DNA of 64,000 nt from Anthocerotibacter panamensis C109 (GTDB taxonomy: Bacteria; Cyanobacteriota; Cyanobacteriia; Gloeobacterales; Anthocerotibacteraceae), in assembly GCF_018389385.1 (NCBI RefSeq), contig NZ_CP062698.1:2483501-2547500 (forward strand), written 5' to 3'. The first letter of the stretch is position 1. Every line of letters begins with the position of its first letter. Under the pieces are notes generated by a model. It was not told the DNA's origin and searched no databases. It saw only the letters and a list, made by a program, of their open reading frames with translations. Shown here piece by piece: positions 34,512 through 43,720 of the stretch. The position numbers were made by a program, and so were the translations under genes.

Positions 34512-34979
34512 ATGAGTTCACTCTTTAACTTCACCGTAAACGATATCCATGGTCAGCCCGTGGACCTTTCCACCTATGCAGACCATGTCTGTCTGGTCGT
34601 CAATGTGGCCTCCTACTGCGGCTACACCCCGCACTATCGGGGCCTACAACAGCTCTATAACGACTACCAAGATAAGGGTCTGGTCGTGCTGGGCTTTCCC
34701 TGCAACGACTTCGGGGCGCAGGAACCGGGCACGGAAGCGGAGATCTTGAGCTTTTGCACCACCCACTACAGTGTCAATTTCCCACTCTTTGCCAAGGTGA
34801 AGATCAAAGGGGATGAACCCGACGCAGTCTACCGCTTTCTGGGTGCAGAGCAGGTCCAGTGGAATTTTCATAAGTTTCTCACCAACAAAAAGGGCGAAGT
34901 TATCCGCTCCTACCCTTCCTCTGTGACCCCCGATACCCCCCAACTGCGCCAGACCATCGAGACTTTGCTCGGCCAATGA
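34512..34979 (+). CDS. Glutathione peroxidase family protein
   Basis: The 155-residue thiol peroxidase has the peroxidatic Cys in NVASYCGYTPHY (normally NVASKCG), the GFPCNDFGAQEPG motif with the conserved Gln, and WNFHKFL with the active-site Trp. It is a Cys-type GPx, probably thioredoxin-dependent as in other cyanobacteria, that detoxifies hydroperoxides. GGAGG supports the ATG. Its stop overlaps the start of anmK (ATGA), so the two genes are cotranscribed. Confidence 0.93.
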   Translation: MSSLFNFTVNDIHGQPVDLSTYADHVCLVVNVASYCGYTPHYRGLQQLYNDYQDKGLVVLGFPCNDFGAQEPGTEAEILSFCTTHYSVNFPLFAKVKIKGDEPDAVYRFLGAEQVQWNFHKFLTNKKGEVIRSYPSSVTPDTPQLRQTIETLLGQ

Positions 34980-36115
34980 TCCAGCGTGCTGTGGGTTTGA
35001 TGAGCGGAACTTCCGTGGACGGGATCGATGCCGCCCTCGTCGAGATCCAGGGAACAGGCTATGACCTGAGCGTGAAAACTTTGGCAACGCAGCATGTGCC
35101 CTATCCCCAAGGCCTCCAGCAACAGGTCCTTGCGCTGGGGGAGGGAGCGGTACTCAGCGCCTTGGCTCTGGGTGCGCTCCATCGAGATCTCGGAGAGCTT
35201 TTTGGACGGGCGGCGCAGGACTTGATCGCAGCGCAGGGCTTGTGTGCTCAAGATATTACGGTGATTGGCTCGCACGGTCAGACGGTGGCTCATCGGCCCC
35301 CTCAGGGCGGGCAGCGGGGCTATAGCGTACAACTGGGCGATGGCGCGGTGATCGCCGAAGTGACAGGAGTACCGACAGTGAGTAACTTTCGGGCACGAGA
35401 CCTAGCAGCGGGCGGCCAGGGTGCGCCTCTTGTGCCCTGGGTAGATTGGATTCTCTGCCGTCACCCCCAGGAAAACCGAGCGATTCAGAATATTGGGGGC
35501 ATCGGTAATGTGACCTACCTGCCCGCAGGAGGAGCACCCCAGACAGTCCTCGCCTTCGATACTGGACCGGGGAACATGCTCCTAGACCGGATTGTGCGCC
35601 TTTTCTCTAGCGCAGAGCGCAGCTATGACGCCGGGGGAGCCCTAGCCCGCACCGGGGCCGTCCATCGCGAACTGCTCGAAAAACTCCTCTGCCATCCCTA
35701 TCTGCGCGAGCCCCCCCCCAAATCCACGGGTCGGGAAGCCTTTGGTCTGGTCTACCTCACCCATTGGCTTGAAGCGTATCCCCACCTTAAAGAGGCAGAC
35801 CTGCTTGCGACCTTTGTAGAATTTACCAGCCGGACGATTGTGGATAGCTATCATGCTTTCCTGCCTCACCTGCCAGACAGTCTCTGGCTAGGCGGGGGGG
35901 GCGTCCACAATACTTATCTGGTAGCACGGCTCAAGGCACTCCTGCCTGGGGTACGCGTGGCTTCGACCGCTGATCTGGGCCTCGACCCTGATTACAAAGA
36001 AGCCATCGCCTTCGCGGTCCTTGCCTACCTGCGCCTGAGGGGTCTTCCAGGAAATCTGCCTCAGGTGACCCATGCACACGCCCCAGTCTTGCTGGGAGAG
36101 ATCCACCCGCTATGA
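34976..36115 (+). CDS. anmK: Anhydro-N-acetylmuramic acid kinase
   Basis: The 379-residue sugar kinase recycles peptidoglycan by converting anhydroMurNAc to MurNAc-6-phosphate. Signature motifs are VGLMSGTSVDGIDAAL, SHGQTVAHRP, NIGGIGNVTYLP, FDTGPGNMLLD and LGGGGVHN. Length is normal. It is translationally coupled to the upstream glutathione peroxidase gene (4-base overlap). No other recycling gene (such as murQ) is adjacent. Confidence 0.95.
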   Translation: MIQRAVGLMSGTSVDGIDAALVEIQGTGYDLSVKTLATQHVPYPQGLQQQVLALGEGAVLSALALGALHRDLGELFGRAAQDLIAAQGLCAQDITVIGSHGQTVAHRPPQGGQRGYSVQLGDGAVIAEVTGVPTVSNFRARDLAAGGQGAPLVPWVDWILCRHPQENRAIQNIGGIGNVTYLPAGGAPQTVLAFDTGPGNMLLDRIVRLFSSAERSYDAGGALARTGAVHRELLEKLLCHPYLREPPPKSTGREAFGLVYLTHWLEAYPHLKEADLLATFVEFTSRTIVDSYHAFLPHLPDSLWLGGGGVHNTYLVARLKALLPGVRVASTADLGLDPDYKEAIAFAVLAYLRLRGLPGNLPQVTHAHAPVLLGEIHPL

Positions 36116-36196
36116 GATTTTATGCGCTGTGACTTGCTGGGGGGAATACAAAAAACTGGCCCCCTTCGAGACCAGCCTTCAAAAAATTCCGGCGCC

Positions 36197-36433
36197 TCAG
36201 GCTTGTTCGGAGGACGCTTTGGTAGCAGGCTCCACAGTGGACTCTGTCCTTGCTGCACTAAGGACTTCAGGTTGCGGGGCGCTAGCAGCCCGTTCTTCTT
36301 CTTTAATGCCTTCTTTAAAGCCCTTTAGCGCTTTGCCAAAGGAACTACCTAATTCCGGCAATTTCTTGGCTCCAAACAGGAACACCGCTATTACGCCAAT
36401 AACCAATAATTCGGGAGTGCCCAGGCCGAACAT
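36197..36433 (-). CDS. tatA: Twin-arginine translocase subunit TatA
   Basis: The 78-residue protein has a short TM helix (LLVIGVIAVFLFGAKKLPELG), the Phe-Gly hinge with KKLPELG, an amphipathic helix (FGKALKGFKEGI), and a charged Ala/Glu/Ser-rich tail. This is the TatA/E type and not the longer TatB. I start at 36433, where AAGGAG lies upstream; the longer frame up to 36535 has no TatA features. Cyanobacteria carry tatA and tatC at separate loci, as seems true here. Confidence 0.9.
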   Translation of the reverse strand: MFGLGTPELLVIGVIAVFLFGAKKLPELGSSFGKALKGFKEGIKEEERAASAPQPEVLSAARTESTVEPATKASSEQA

Positions 36434-36601
36434 GTCTAAATCTCCTTCGAGTGACTCTATTGTGCCATCGTTTTTAGCCAGACGGAAAAAAATCAAGAAA
36501 TGCTTCCAGTTCGGGCTGTTTTCTAGCTTATACAACGTGGGTATAAATTCCTAAGCGTTATCGTCCTAGGCCAGAAAGTATAGGGTATTATGGAGGGGAA
36601 T

Positions 36602-36636
36602 GAGTGAGTACTCGCTCGTAAAGTTACTGACGTCAG
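36602..36636. promoter_or_regulatory. Two palindromes upstream of rpaA
   Basis: GAGTGAGTACTCGCTC (36602-36617) is a near-perfect 16-bp palindrome with a perfect GAGTACTC core. CTGACGTCAG (36627-36636) is a perfect 10-bp palindrome. Both lie within 45 bases of the start codon, downstream of a TATTAT-like -10 near 36587, so they probably belong to the leader or an operator. Confidence 0.4.
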
Positions 36637-36646
36637 GGTTAAAGCG

Positions 36647-37378
36647 ATGCCAAGAATTCTCATAATTGATGATGACCCCTCCATCTTGGAGCTGGTCTCT
36701 GTCAATTTAGACATGGCTGGCTACGAGGTTTGCCGGGCTGGGGACGGTATTAAAGGCCAAGCTATGGCGATGCAGCTATTGCCGGATCTGGTCATCCTTG
36801 ACCTCATCCTCCCCAGTGTCGATGGCTTCACGGTCTGTCAGCGCTTGCGTCGCAATGAGCGCACCGCCGACATTCCCGTCCTGATGCTCACCGCACTTTC
36901 CAGTATCAAAGATAAAGTCGAAGGTTTCAATGCTGGAGCCGATGATTACCTGACCAAACCTTTCGAGATCGAAGAACTCCTGGCTCGGGTACGAGCACTC
37001 CTGCGCCGCACCGACCACATCCCGGTCGCAGCCAAACATGCAGAAATCCTGTCTTTTGGTCCTTTGACCCTCATTCCCGAACGGTTTGAGGCTATCTGGT
37101 TCGGGCAGACCGTCAAGCTTACGCATCTGGAGTTTGAGCTGCTCCATTGCCTGTTGCAGCGCCACGGGCAGACCGTTTCCCCCAGCGAAATCCTCAAGGA
37201 AGTTTGGGGCTATGACCCTGACGACGATATCGAGACGATCCGCGTCCACATTCGCCACCTGCGCACCAAACTCGAACCGGACCCCCGGCATCCCGGCTTT
37301 ATCCGTACCGTCTACGGTGCGGGCTACTGTTTGGAATTGCCTTCCTCCTTCACCCATGAGGTGAACTCAGCCGAGTAG
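36647..37378 (+). CDS. rpaA: RpaA-type OmpR-family response regulator
   Basis: The 243-residue protein has a receiver domain (DDD at residues 9-11, phospho-Asp in [29 protein letters not shown]) and an OmpR winged helix with the very conserved cyanobacterial stretch [36 protein letters not shown] and [15 protein letters not shown]. That match is to RpaA, the master output regulator of the circadian and redox systems, more than to RpaB, as far as I can judge. A terminator follows, then a PAS-type kinase gene, so the two may not be strictly in one operon. Confidence 0.88.
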   Translation: MPRILIIDDDPSILELVSVNLDMAGYEVCRAGDGIKGQAMAMQLLPDLVILDLILPSVDGFTVCQRLRRNERTADIPVLMLTALSSIKDKVEGFNAGADDYLTKPFEIEELLARVRALLRRTDHIPVAAKHAEILSFGPLTLIPERFEAIWFGQTVKLTHLEFELLHCLLQRHGQTVSPSEILKEVWGYDPDDDIETIRVHIRHLRTKLEPDPRHPGFIRTVYGAGYCLELPSSFTHEVNSAE

Positions 37379-37414
37379 GCACTAATGTTAATTAAAAGTG
37401 AAGGAATTTTTTGG

Positions 37415-37464
37415 AAGCTGAGACATGGGGATCGCTCATGGTACCCGTACCTCAGCTTTTTTTT
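37415..37464 (+). terminator. Rho-independent terminator after rpaA
   Basis: AAGCTGAG (37415-37422) pairs with CTCAGCTT (37451-37458), and a run of T follows. The loop is ~28 bases and may fold further. It lies between rpaA and the kinase gene, so readthrough may set kinase expression. Confidence 0.75.
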
Positions 37465-37485
37465 CAGAATTCTTAGCAAGACGCT

Positions 37486-38520
37486 ATGTTATTAGTGAAT
37501 GAGATGGTTTTGCCCCGAGAAATCTTAGACTCTCTGCCCTGTGGTGTTGTGGTCACGGATGCCTCCAATTGCGTCATCTTATGGAATCAAACCATGGCTG
37601 AGATAACCGGCATTAACCCCCACCAAGCTGAGGGTGAGTTGATTTTCCGCTGGTTTCCCGAACTGGAAACGTTGGCGGTCAATGCTAGGGTACCTTTTCA
37701 CCGCAACGGTCAGATGCTTCAGGTCCAAAAACGCTTTTTGACGGAGGGACATAGTTGGACCTTCCAGCCTGGGAGCGTGGAACCGTTGGACAGTGCTCAA
37801 ATAGATTTTGTCTCGACGGTCTCTCATGAATTACGCATCCCCCTTACTTCGATCAAAGGCTTTGTAGACACGCTCTTGCGCTCCCGTGCTCAATTGAACG
37901 AGGAGCAACAGGTTAAATTTCTAAATATTATCAAGCAACAGGCTGACCGTCTTACCCGTCTGGCAGAAGACCTGTTGACCATGTCGCGGATCCAATCAGG
38001 ACGAGTCCGCAGCTTACCTGAGGGGCTCCAGGTCCGCGAAGCGGTCGAGCGTATTCTTGAGAACCTGACGCAAAAAGCTCTAGACCACATGCTGGTCTGG
38101 GATATACCTGACGACCTACCCCCGGTCTGGGCTGACCGGGACCGCCTGGAGCAGATTTTCACGAACTTGCTGGACAATGCTTTTAAGTATTCTGCACCTG
38201 GGGCTCCTGTACGGATTATGGCCTGCGTGGATGCCACAGACCCCTTGTTTTTGGCTATCAGTATTGTGGACCGGGGCATCGGTATTGACCGTGGTGCCTT
38301 AGAACATATCTTTGACCGCTTCTACCGGGCTGAGAATGCTGCTAGCCAGGGGAACGGAAGCACTGGGCTTGGGCTATATATCACGCGCTCCCTGGTGGAG
38401 AGTTTGGGCGGGCGCGTAGCGGTAGAGAGTGTTGTGAATCAAGGGAGTACGTTCACAGTCTGGCTTCCCATCGCCCCTAGACTCCCGCAACAAGCCCCAG
38501 ACTCCCATGCCCAAGGCTAG
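37486..38520 (+). CDS. Soluble PAS-domain histidine kinase
   Basis: The 344-residue kinase has an N-terminal PAS-like domain (residues ~10-80: LDSLPCGVVVTDASNCVILWNQ), then the H-box DFVSTVSHELRIPLTSIKGF and the ATPase motifs NLLDNAFKYS (N), VDRGIGID (G1), FDRFYRAE (F) and GSTGLGLYI (G2). No TM segment is visible, so it should be cytoplasmic. The dimerisation region (FVDTLLRSR, ADRLTRLAEDLLT) is close to NblS/Hik33-like cyanobacterial kinases. Its place 107 bases after rpaA suggests it may signal to RpaA, which is inference. Confidence 0.88.
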   Translation: MLLVNEMVLPREILDSLPCGVVVTDASNCVILWNQTMAEITGINPHQAEGELIFRWFPELETLAVNARVPFHRNGQMLQVQKRFLTEGHSWTFQPGSVEPLDSAQIDFVSTVSHELRIPLTSIKGFVDTLLRSRAQLNEEQQVKFLNIIKQQADRLTRLAEDLLTMSRIQSGRVRSLPEGLQVREAVERILENLTQKALDHMLVWDIPDDLPPVWADRDRLEQIFTNLLDNAFKYSAPGAPVRIMACVDATDPLFLAISIVDRGIGIDRGALEHIFDRFYRAENAASQGNGSTGLGLYITRSLVESLGGRVAVESVVNQGSTFTVWLPIAPRLPQQAPDSHAQG

Positions 38521-38561
38521 CGTGAGTGGCTAATTGTTGGATATCTGAATTAACCTAAAAC

Positions 38562-39737
38562 CTAAGCCCGAGAATGGCGCAGCATCTCCGCAAGCGAATC
38601 CCCGCCGTATTTTTTTTGGATCTCTTGCGCCAAAACCAAAGCGACCATCGCCTCACAAACCACCCCCCCGGCAGGAACAGCACAGGTGTCGGAGCGCTCG
38701 TAGTGAGCGGCGAAAGTCTCGTGGGTGAGCAGGTCTACGGATTGGAGGGCGTTGCGCATCGTGGGCAGGGGCTTGAGATAAGCGTGCATGAGGATGGGTT
38801 GGCCGTTGGTCATACCGCCTTCGATGCCCCCGGCGTGGTTGGAGGTGCGGGCAATTTCGCCGTGTTCTCCTTGGGTAAATTCGTCCTGGACTTCGGCTCC
38901 TATCAAGCGGGCGCAGTCGCTTCCGACCCCGACTCCGACTCCTTTGACGGTGTGGACCGACATCACTGCTCCGGCAAGCAACCCGTCGATGCGCCGGTCC
39001 CAATGGACGTGGGAGCCCAACCCCACTGGAATTGCGCCGTAGACCACGATTTCCACAGTGCCCCCGAGGGTGTAGCCGCCTTTAGCCGCTTCGACAACCC
39101 GTGCCCGCATGGCGTCGTAGTTGGCGGGGGCAGTGCGCAGGTCGTTGTCCTCAATGCTGGTGAAGAGTTCTTTCCATTCTTCGGGGGTAGGCAGATCGGG
39201 GCGCAGATTTTCGCCGACCCCACCGATGGCGACCACATGGGAGTGGATGTGGATATTAAACTGGCGGAGTAGTTGTTTGGCGATGGCTCCTGCTGCGACC
39301 CGCGCCGTGGTCTCGCGGGCGCTGGAGCGCTCCAGGATATTGCGCACATCGTCGAGTCCGTATTTGATCGCTCCAGGATAGTCGGCATGACCAGGGCGCA
39401 GGCGGGTGATGGCTTTGGCTTCGACTTGGGCGCGGACTTCCGGGTCACCAAGGTCGACCGGGGTCACAGACATCGGGATTTGCCAATGCTGAAAGTCGCG
39501 GTTGACAAGGGTCATGGCGATGGGCGAGCCGATGGTCTCCCCCAAGCGGACACCGCCGGTAAAGGTCACTTCGTCCTTCTCAATGGTCATCCGCCCACCG
39601 CGCCCAAATCCGACCTGACGGCGGGCGAGTTCCCGATTCACATCTGTGGGAAGGAGGGGGAGTCCGGCGGGCGTCCCTTCGACGATGATGGTCAATCCTG
39701 GGCCGTGGGACTCTCCGGCGGTCAAAAAGCGTAACAT
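38562..39737 (-). CDS. aroC: Chorismate synthase
   Basis: The 391-residue FMN-dependent enzyme makes chorismate, the last common step to aromatic amino acids, quinones and folate. Conserved stretches include GESHGPGLTIIVEG, GRGGRMTIEKDEV, RPGHADYPGAIKYG, RSSARETTARVAAGAIAKQ, and SNHAGGIEGGMTNG with RCH-like residues near the end (ERSDTCAVPAGGVVCEAMVA). Length and start are normal. It is convergent with the PAS-kinase gene. Confidence 0.97.
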   Translation of the reverse strand: MLRFLTAGESHGPGLTIIVEGTPAGLPLLPTDVNRELARRQVGFGRGGRMTIEKDEVTFTGGVRLGETIGSPIAMTLVNRDFQHWQIPMSVTPVDLGDPEVRAQVEAKAITRLRPGHADYPGAIKYGLDDVRNILERSSARETTARVAAGAIAKQLLRQFNIHIHSHVVAIGGVGENLRPDLPTPEEWKELFTSIEDNDLRTAPANYDAMRARVVEAAKGGYTLGGTVEIVVYGAIPVGLGSHVHWDRRIDGLLAGAVMSVHTVKGVGVGVGSDCARLIGAEVQDEFTQGEHGEIARTSNHAGGIEGGMTNGQPILMHAYLKPLPTMRNALQSVDLLTHETFAAHYERSDTCAVPAGGVVCEAMVALVLAQEIQKKYGGDSLAEMLRHSRA

Positions 39738-39946
39738 GCTGGCTACCTGTGGCGGTCTGTTCCTTTCTCTAAGAATAAGCTATGGGCAGAACCGATATAA
39801 ATTTGCAGAGGATGGATGTCCCGCTCATCAGCAGGTGCCTAGCGAGCAAAAAAACCTCTGTTCAGGTCTCGAAGGAAGCCCTATCCGCTCACAAAACTCA
39901 CCCAGCACCGGGCTGTGCCCTCAAAGCTGGACTCGGATGACTAAGG

Positions 39947-40183
39947 CTACGCCTTCTTCCAGAACTGCCACCAACGGCGGTTGCGTTTGGCGATAAGTTC
40001 GGCCATTTGGCGGTCATGGGCATCGTACTGGAGCCGTTCTCGAGTCAGGCGCTGTTCTCGGGCGAGGCGCTCAGCAGAAGTGAGCAGCAGCTCCTGGGGC
40101 ACGGGCTTACCGCAGTAGAGACAGCGCTCCTTGGCACGGTTGACCAAGGGTTTGCGGCAATTGGGGCAGGAATAGGATTTCAC
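39947..40183 (-). CDS. Small zinc-ribbon protein with basic C-terminus
   Basis: The 78-residue product has CPNCRKPL and CLYCGKPV, a four-cysteine zinc ribbon, then a charged helix (AERLAREQRLTRERLQYDAHDR) and the basic Trp-rich end RNRRWWQFWKKA. The function is unknown; it might bind nucleic acid or a membrane surface. It lies 11 bases downstream of ychF on the same strand, so it is likely cotranscribed with it. Confidence 0.75.
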   Translation of the reverse strand: MKSYSCPNCRKPLVNRAKERCLYCGKPVPQELLLTSAERLAREQRLTRERLQYDAHDRQMAELIAKRNRRWWQFWKKA

Positions 40184-40194
40184 GTTCCCTCACA

Positions 40195-41286
40195 TCAGAC
40201 GTTAAAGCGAAAATGCAGGACATCCCCATCTTGTACCAAGTATTCCTTTCCTTCCGACCGTAATAACCCCTTCTCGCGAGCAGCCGGATAAGAACCTGTG
40301 GCGACGAGATCTGCATAAGCCACTGTCTCGGCGCGGATAAAGCCCCGTTCAAAGTCGGAGTGGATCACCCCGGCTGCTTGAGGTGCACGCATCCCTTCTG
40401 AGATGGTCCAAGCGCGGACTTCTTTCTCCCCGGCAGTGAAGTAGGTGCGCAGGCGCAGCAGGCTATAGGTGGCACGGATCAAGCTCTTGAGCCCGCCTTC
40501 GGCGACACCAAGAGACTGGAGGTAATCATTGCGGTCTTCGGCGGGCAGTTGGACCAGTTCCGCCTCAACCTGCGCTGAGACCACAACCACGCCCGCGCCT
40601 TCTGCCTGAGCAATGGTGCGGACCGTTTCGACTTGGGCATTCCCCGTGGCGAGGTCACCTTCACTGACGTTGGCGGTATAAATGACAGGCTTGTCGCTGA
40701 TGAGTCCCAAGGGGGTGAGCAGAGGCTTTTCCTCCTCACTCAATGCCACCAGACGAGCGGGTTTCCCTTCGTTGAGGTAGGCTAAGACGCGTTCCAGCAT
40801 GGTGAGTTCGGCCTGATAGGCTTTGTCGGTTTTGGCCTGTTTGGTGATCTTGGTTATACGCCGCTCCACCTGACCTAGGTCGGCGAGAATCAACTCCAGA
40901 TTGATGACTTCGATATCCCGCTTCGGGTCGATGCCCCCTTCGACATGGATGATATCCGGGTCCTCAAAGCAGCGGACTACATGGATGATGGCGTCCACTT
41001 CCCGGATGTGCGAGAGAAATTTATTGCCCAAACCCTCGCCCTGACTCGCCCCTTTGACCAATCCGGCAATATCCACGAACTCAATACGGGTGGGGATGAC
41101 GACGTTTGTTTTAACAATTTTCTGCAACACCAACATCCGCTCATCGGGCACCGCCACTGAGCCCACGTTGGGGTCAATGGTACAAAAGGGGAAGTTGGCC
41201 GCTTCAGCCTTGGCATTCTCGACCAGGGCATTGAAGAGTGTAGACTTGCCTACGTTGGGCAGGCCAACAATTCCGGCTCGTAGCAT
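40195..41286 (-). CDS. ychF: Redox-regulated ATPase/GTPase YchF
   Basis: The ~363-residue Obg-HflX superfamily protein binds ATP and acts in ribosome and stress physiology. Motifs: [12 protein letters not shown] (G1), [29 protein letters not shown] (G3), and the YchF-specific NVSE in place of NKxD. The C-terminal TGS domain is present ([25 protein letters not shown]). The ATG at 41286 begins [11 protein letters not shown], as in homologues; a start three codons earlier adds nothing. Confidence 0.96.
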   Translation of the reverse strand: MLRAGIVGLPNVGKSTLFNALVENAKAEAANFPFCTIDPNVGSVAVPDERMLVLQKIVKTNVVIPTRIEFVDIAGLVKGASQGEGLGNKFLSHIREVDAIIHVVRCFEDPDIIHVEGGIDPKRDIEVINLELILADLGQVERRITKITKQAKTDKAYQAELTMLERVLAYLNEGKPARLVALSEEEKPLLTPLGLISDKPVIYTANVSEGDLATGNAQVETVRTIAQAEGAGVVVVSAQVEAELVQLPAEDRNDYLQSLGVAEGGLKSLIRATYSLLRLRTYFTAGEKEVRAWTISEGMRAPQAAGVIHSDFERGFIRAETVAYADLVATGSYPAAREKGLLRSEGKEYLVQDGDVLHFRFNV

Positions 41287-41402
41287 GGGTCGCACCGTCA
41301 GAACGCACTTTTTCTATTATGGCGGGTAAACGACGCTCCTTGCCCCGCGAACGGAGCACGATAGCCACGACTGACAACCGCACCCAAGGACAAAGCTCAA
41401 CG

Positions 41403-42827
41403 CTAAGCTAGACCGTTAATCTGCCCTTCCATCGCCGCTGCTAACTGCTCTAACCGCTCAGCACTCCCAGCCTCCAGGTAAACCCGGACCAGGGGTTCCG
41501 TACCAGAAGGGCGAAGGAGGACCCAAGAACTATCTTCCAGGTAAAGCTTGAGCCCATCCTTACGCCCCACCTGTTTAACCAGAACCCCAGCTACCTCAGT
41601 AGGCGCTTCTTTTTTGTAGTGAGCAAGAACAGCGTCTTTGTGCTCTGGAGTAAGGTGCAAATCGAGACGGCGACTATAGACTGGACCACCCGCTTCAGCG
41701 ATAGTCTGCGTCACAATCTGACTAAGCGGCTTGCCCTCCGTCGCCACCACTTCCACCATCAGCAAGTCTGCCAGAACACCATCTTTTTCAGGAATGTGCC
41801 CGAGGACACTCAGCCCTCCAGACTCCTCCCCACCGATGAGAACCGGAATCTCACGCATCTTTTGGCCCACATACTTAAAGCCAACCGGCGTCTCAATCAA
41901 TTCAAGCCCATACTGAAGCGCCAAATTGTCTAGCAGATGGGTTGTCGCCACTGTGCGCACAATCGCCCCCCGCTGATGCTTATTTTTAAAAAGGTGGCGC
42001 GCAAGAACAAGCAGAACTGTGTTGGGAGTCAGCATCTCACCGCGCTCATCCACCACCCCGAAGCGGTCAGAATCTCCATCCGTCGCCAGCCCCAAAGTAG
42101 CCCCTTCAGATACCACCCGCTCCATCAACTCGTGCAATTGTTCTCCCTTCGGCTCAGGCATTCCGCCCCCAAACAGGACATCGCGCCACGTATGGAGGGC
42201 GGTCACCTCCACCCCTAGGCGGGTCAGGCATTCATCCAGATAGCCCCGCGAAGTGCTGTACAGCGCGTCGTAGACAGCCTTGAGGTGTGTAGCTCGAATT
42301 TTGTCTCCGTCAATTTTGCTCAAGACATAGTCCAAATATTCCGGGCGCGGGTCAAAGCGCGTGATAGCCGATGCCGGGAAGGAAGCAGGCTTTTCGTCCG
42401 TCGCGGTGAGGAGGTTGGCTACGATTTGGTCGGTGATCTCCGGGGTGGCGGGACCGGCGTAGTCGGGGATGTACTTGATACCGCAATAAGGCGCGGGGTT
42501 GTGGCTTGCCGTAAACATCAACGCCCCAGCAGAGTGCTTGAGGCGGGCATGGTAAGCAATGACCGGGGTGGGGCAGTCGCGGTCGGTCATCAAGACCTGC
42601 CAACCCAGACTGGCAAGGATCTCAGCGGCAGCCTGTGCAAAGGCATCAGCGGCAAAGCGCGTGTCGTAGGCAATCAGGACCGGGCATTCACGGGAGTACG
42701 CTCCCTCCAAATAGCGCGCGATAGCGTAGGTCACACGGCGCACATTGGGGTAGGTGAAATCATCCGCGATGATCCCGCGCCAGCCATCAGTGCCAAAAAC
42801 AATTTGTCCAGTTGTGGGAAGTGCCAT
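41403..42827 (-). CDS. Phosphoglucomutase/phosphomannomutase family protein
   Basis: The 474-residue alpha-D-phosphohexomutase interconverts hexose-1- and -6-phosphates. It shows the catalytic phosphoserine loop FTASHNPAPYCG, the magnesium loop ATDGDSDRFGV, the sugar loop GGEESGGLSVLG and the phosphate-binding RPSGTEPLVRVY. The substrate may be glucose- or mannose-phosphate; sequence alone does not decide. Starting at 42827 (MALPTTGQIVFGTDGWRG) gives the family's usual N-terminus. Confidence 0.93.
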   Translation of the reverse strand: MALPTTGQIVFGTDGWRGIIADDFTYPNVRRVTYAIARYLEGAYSRECPVLIAYDTRFAADAFAQAAAEILASLGWQVLMTDRDCPTPVIAYHARLKHSAGALMFTASHNPAPYCGIKYIPDYAGPATPEITDQIVANLLTATDEKPASFPASAITRFDPRPEYLDYVLSKIDGDKIRATHLKAVYDALYSTSRGYLDECLTRLGVEVTALHTWRDVLFGGGMPEPKGEQLHELMERVVSEGATLGLATDGDSDRFGVVDERGEMLTPNTVLLVLARHLFKNKHQRGAIVRTVATTHLLDNLALQYGLELIETPVGFKYVGQKMREIPVLIGGEESGGLSVLGHIPEKDGVLADLLMVEVVATEGKPLSQIVTQTIAEAGGPVYSRRLDLHLTPEHKDAVLAHYKKEAPTEVAGVLVKQVGRKDGLKLYLEDSSWVLLRPSGTEPLVRVYLEAGSAERLEQLAAAMEGQINGLA

Positions 42828-43037
42828 AGATCGGATACCTGACCTGCACCTCAATTGTAGGGGGGAGCGACCCAGATGGATTTACATAAAGTTAGGTTCT
42901 GGGAACCCAGGAGCGAAAGAATGAGCATACCTGCCATGAACAGCCAAATTTGCAGCCATATTTTGCATCTCAAGCATTGTGGAATTCAAAAATCTTGCCA
43001 GATATTGAAATATTTTCCATTACCTTATGTTAAACTT

Positions 43038-43190
43038 CCTCCAGGAGGTCGACGGGGATGGCCTCCCGTAGGGGTACCGAACTTGATTGCCGCAAGGCTC
43101 AGTCTGTGTGCCCCTTCTCTTCCTCTAGCTTGAACTCCTTGTTGAACTGCAAAGCCCTGACCACCCTATCCCACGTGGTCAGGCTTTTAC
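43038..43190 (+). ncRNA. Candidate small structured RNA upstream of glnB
   Basis: The predicted transcript starts after the TTGAAA/TATGTT promoter (15-base spacer, shorter than ideal). Self-complementary segments are CCTCCAGGAGG and ACGGG-GATGGCCT-CCCGT near its 5' end. The last element is the CCTGACCAC/GTGGTCAGG terminator. I searched for the known cyanobacterial motifs of Yfr1, Yfr2 and the glutamine riboswitch and did not see them. The call rests on promoter plus terminator with no ORF between. Confidence 0.4.
43156..43188 (+). terminator. Strong terminator upstream of glnB
   Basis: CCTGACCAC (43156-43164) and GTGGTCAGG (43175-43183) form a perfect 9-bp stem with a 10-base loop, followed by CTTTT. 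It isolates glnB from upstream transcription and does not follow any protein-coding gene. Confidence 0.8.
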
Positions 43191-43255
43191 TTTGGAGCCC
43201 AAGACCACCGTGATGGATTAGCCATAGGGAGGGTTCCTTCTTTTTGCAAAAAAGT

Positions 43256-43664
<409 letters not shown>

Positions 43665-43720
43665 GTGAGGAATGTGCACGGAGTGCTAAGATCAGCAGGC
43701 GGATCACCTCCTGGCTAAAC

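Larger units (their letters stand above)
42828..43255. other. Long intergenic region between the phosphohexomutase and glnB
   Basis: No protein-coding gene is supported. It contains a possible promoter (TTGAAA 43005-43010, TATGTT 43026-43031), several folded segments and a strong terminator at 43156-43188. This is best explained by an unannotated small RNA; see the entries below. Confidence 0.5.

Noticed and set aside
38574-39272. 232-codon plus-strand frame over aroC
   Set aside because: It is antisense to chorismate synthase, whose motifs are all in the minus frame.
43010-43190. Yfr1/Yfr2 RNA or glutamine riboswitch upstream of glnB
   Set aside because: The conserved core sequences of these RNAs are not present; only a generic small-RNA candidate is kept.
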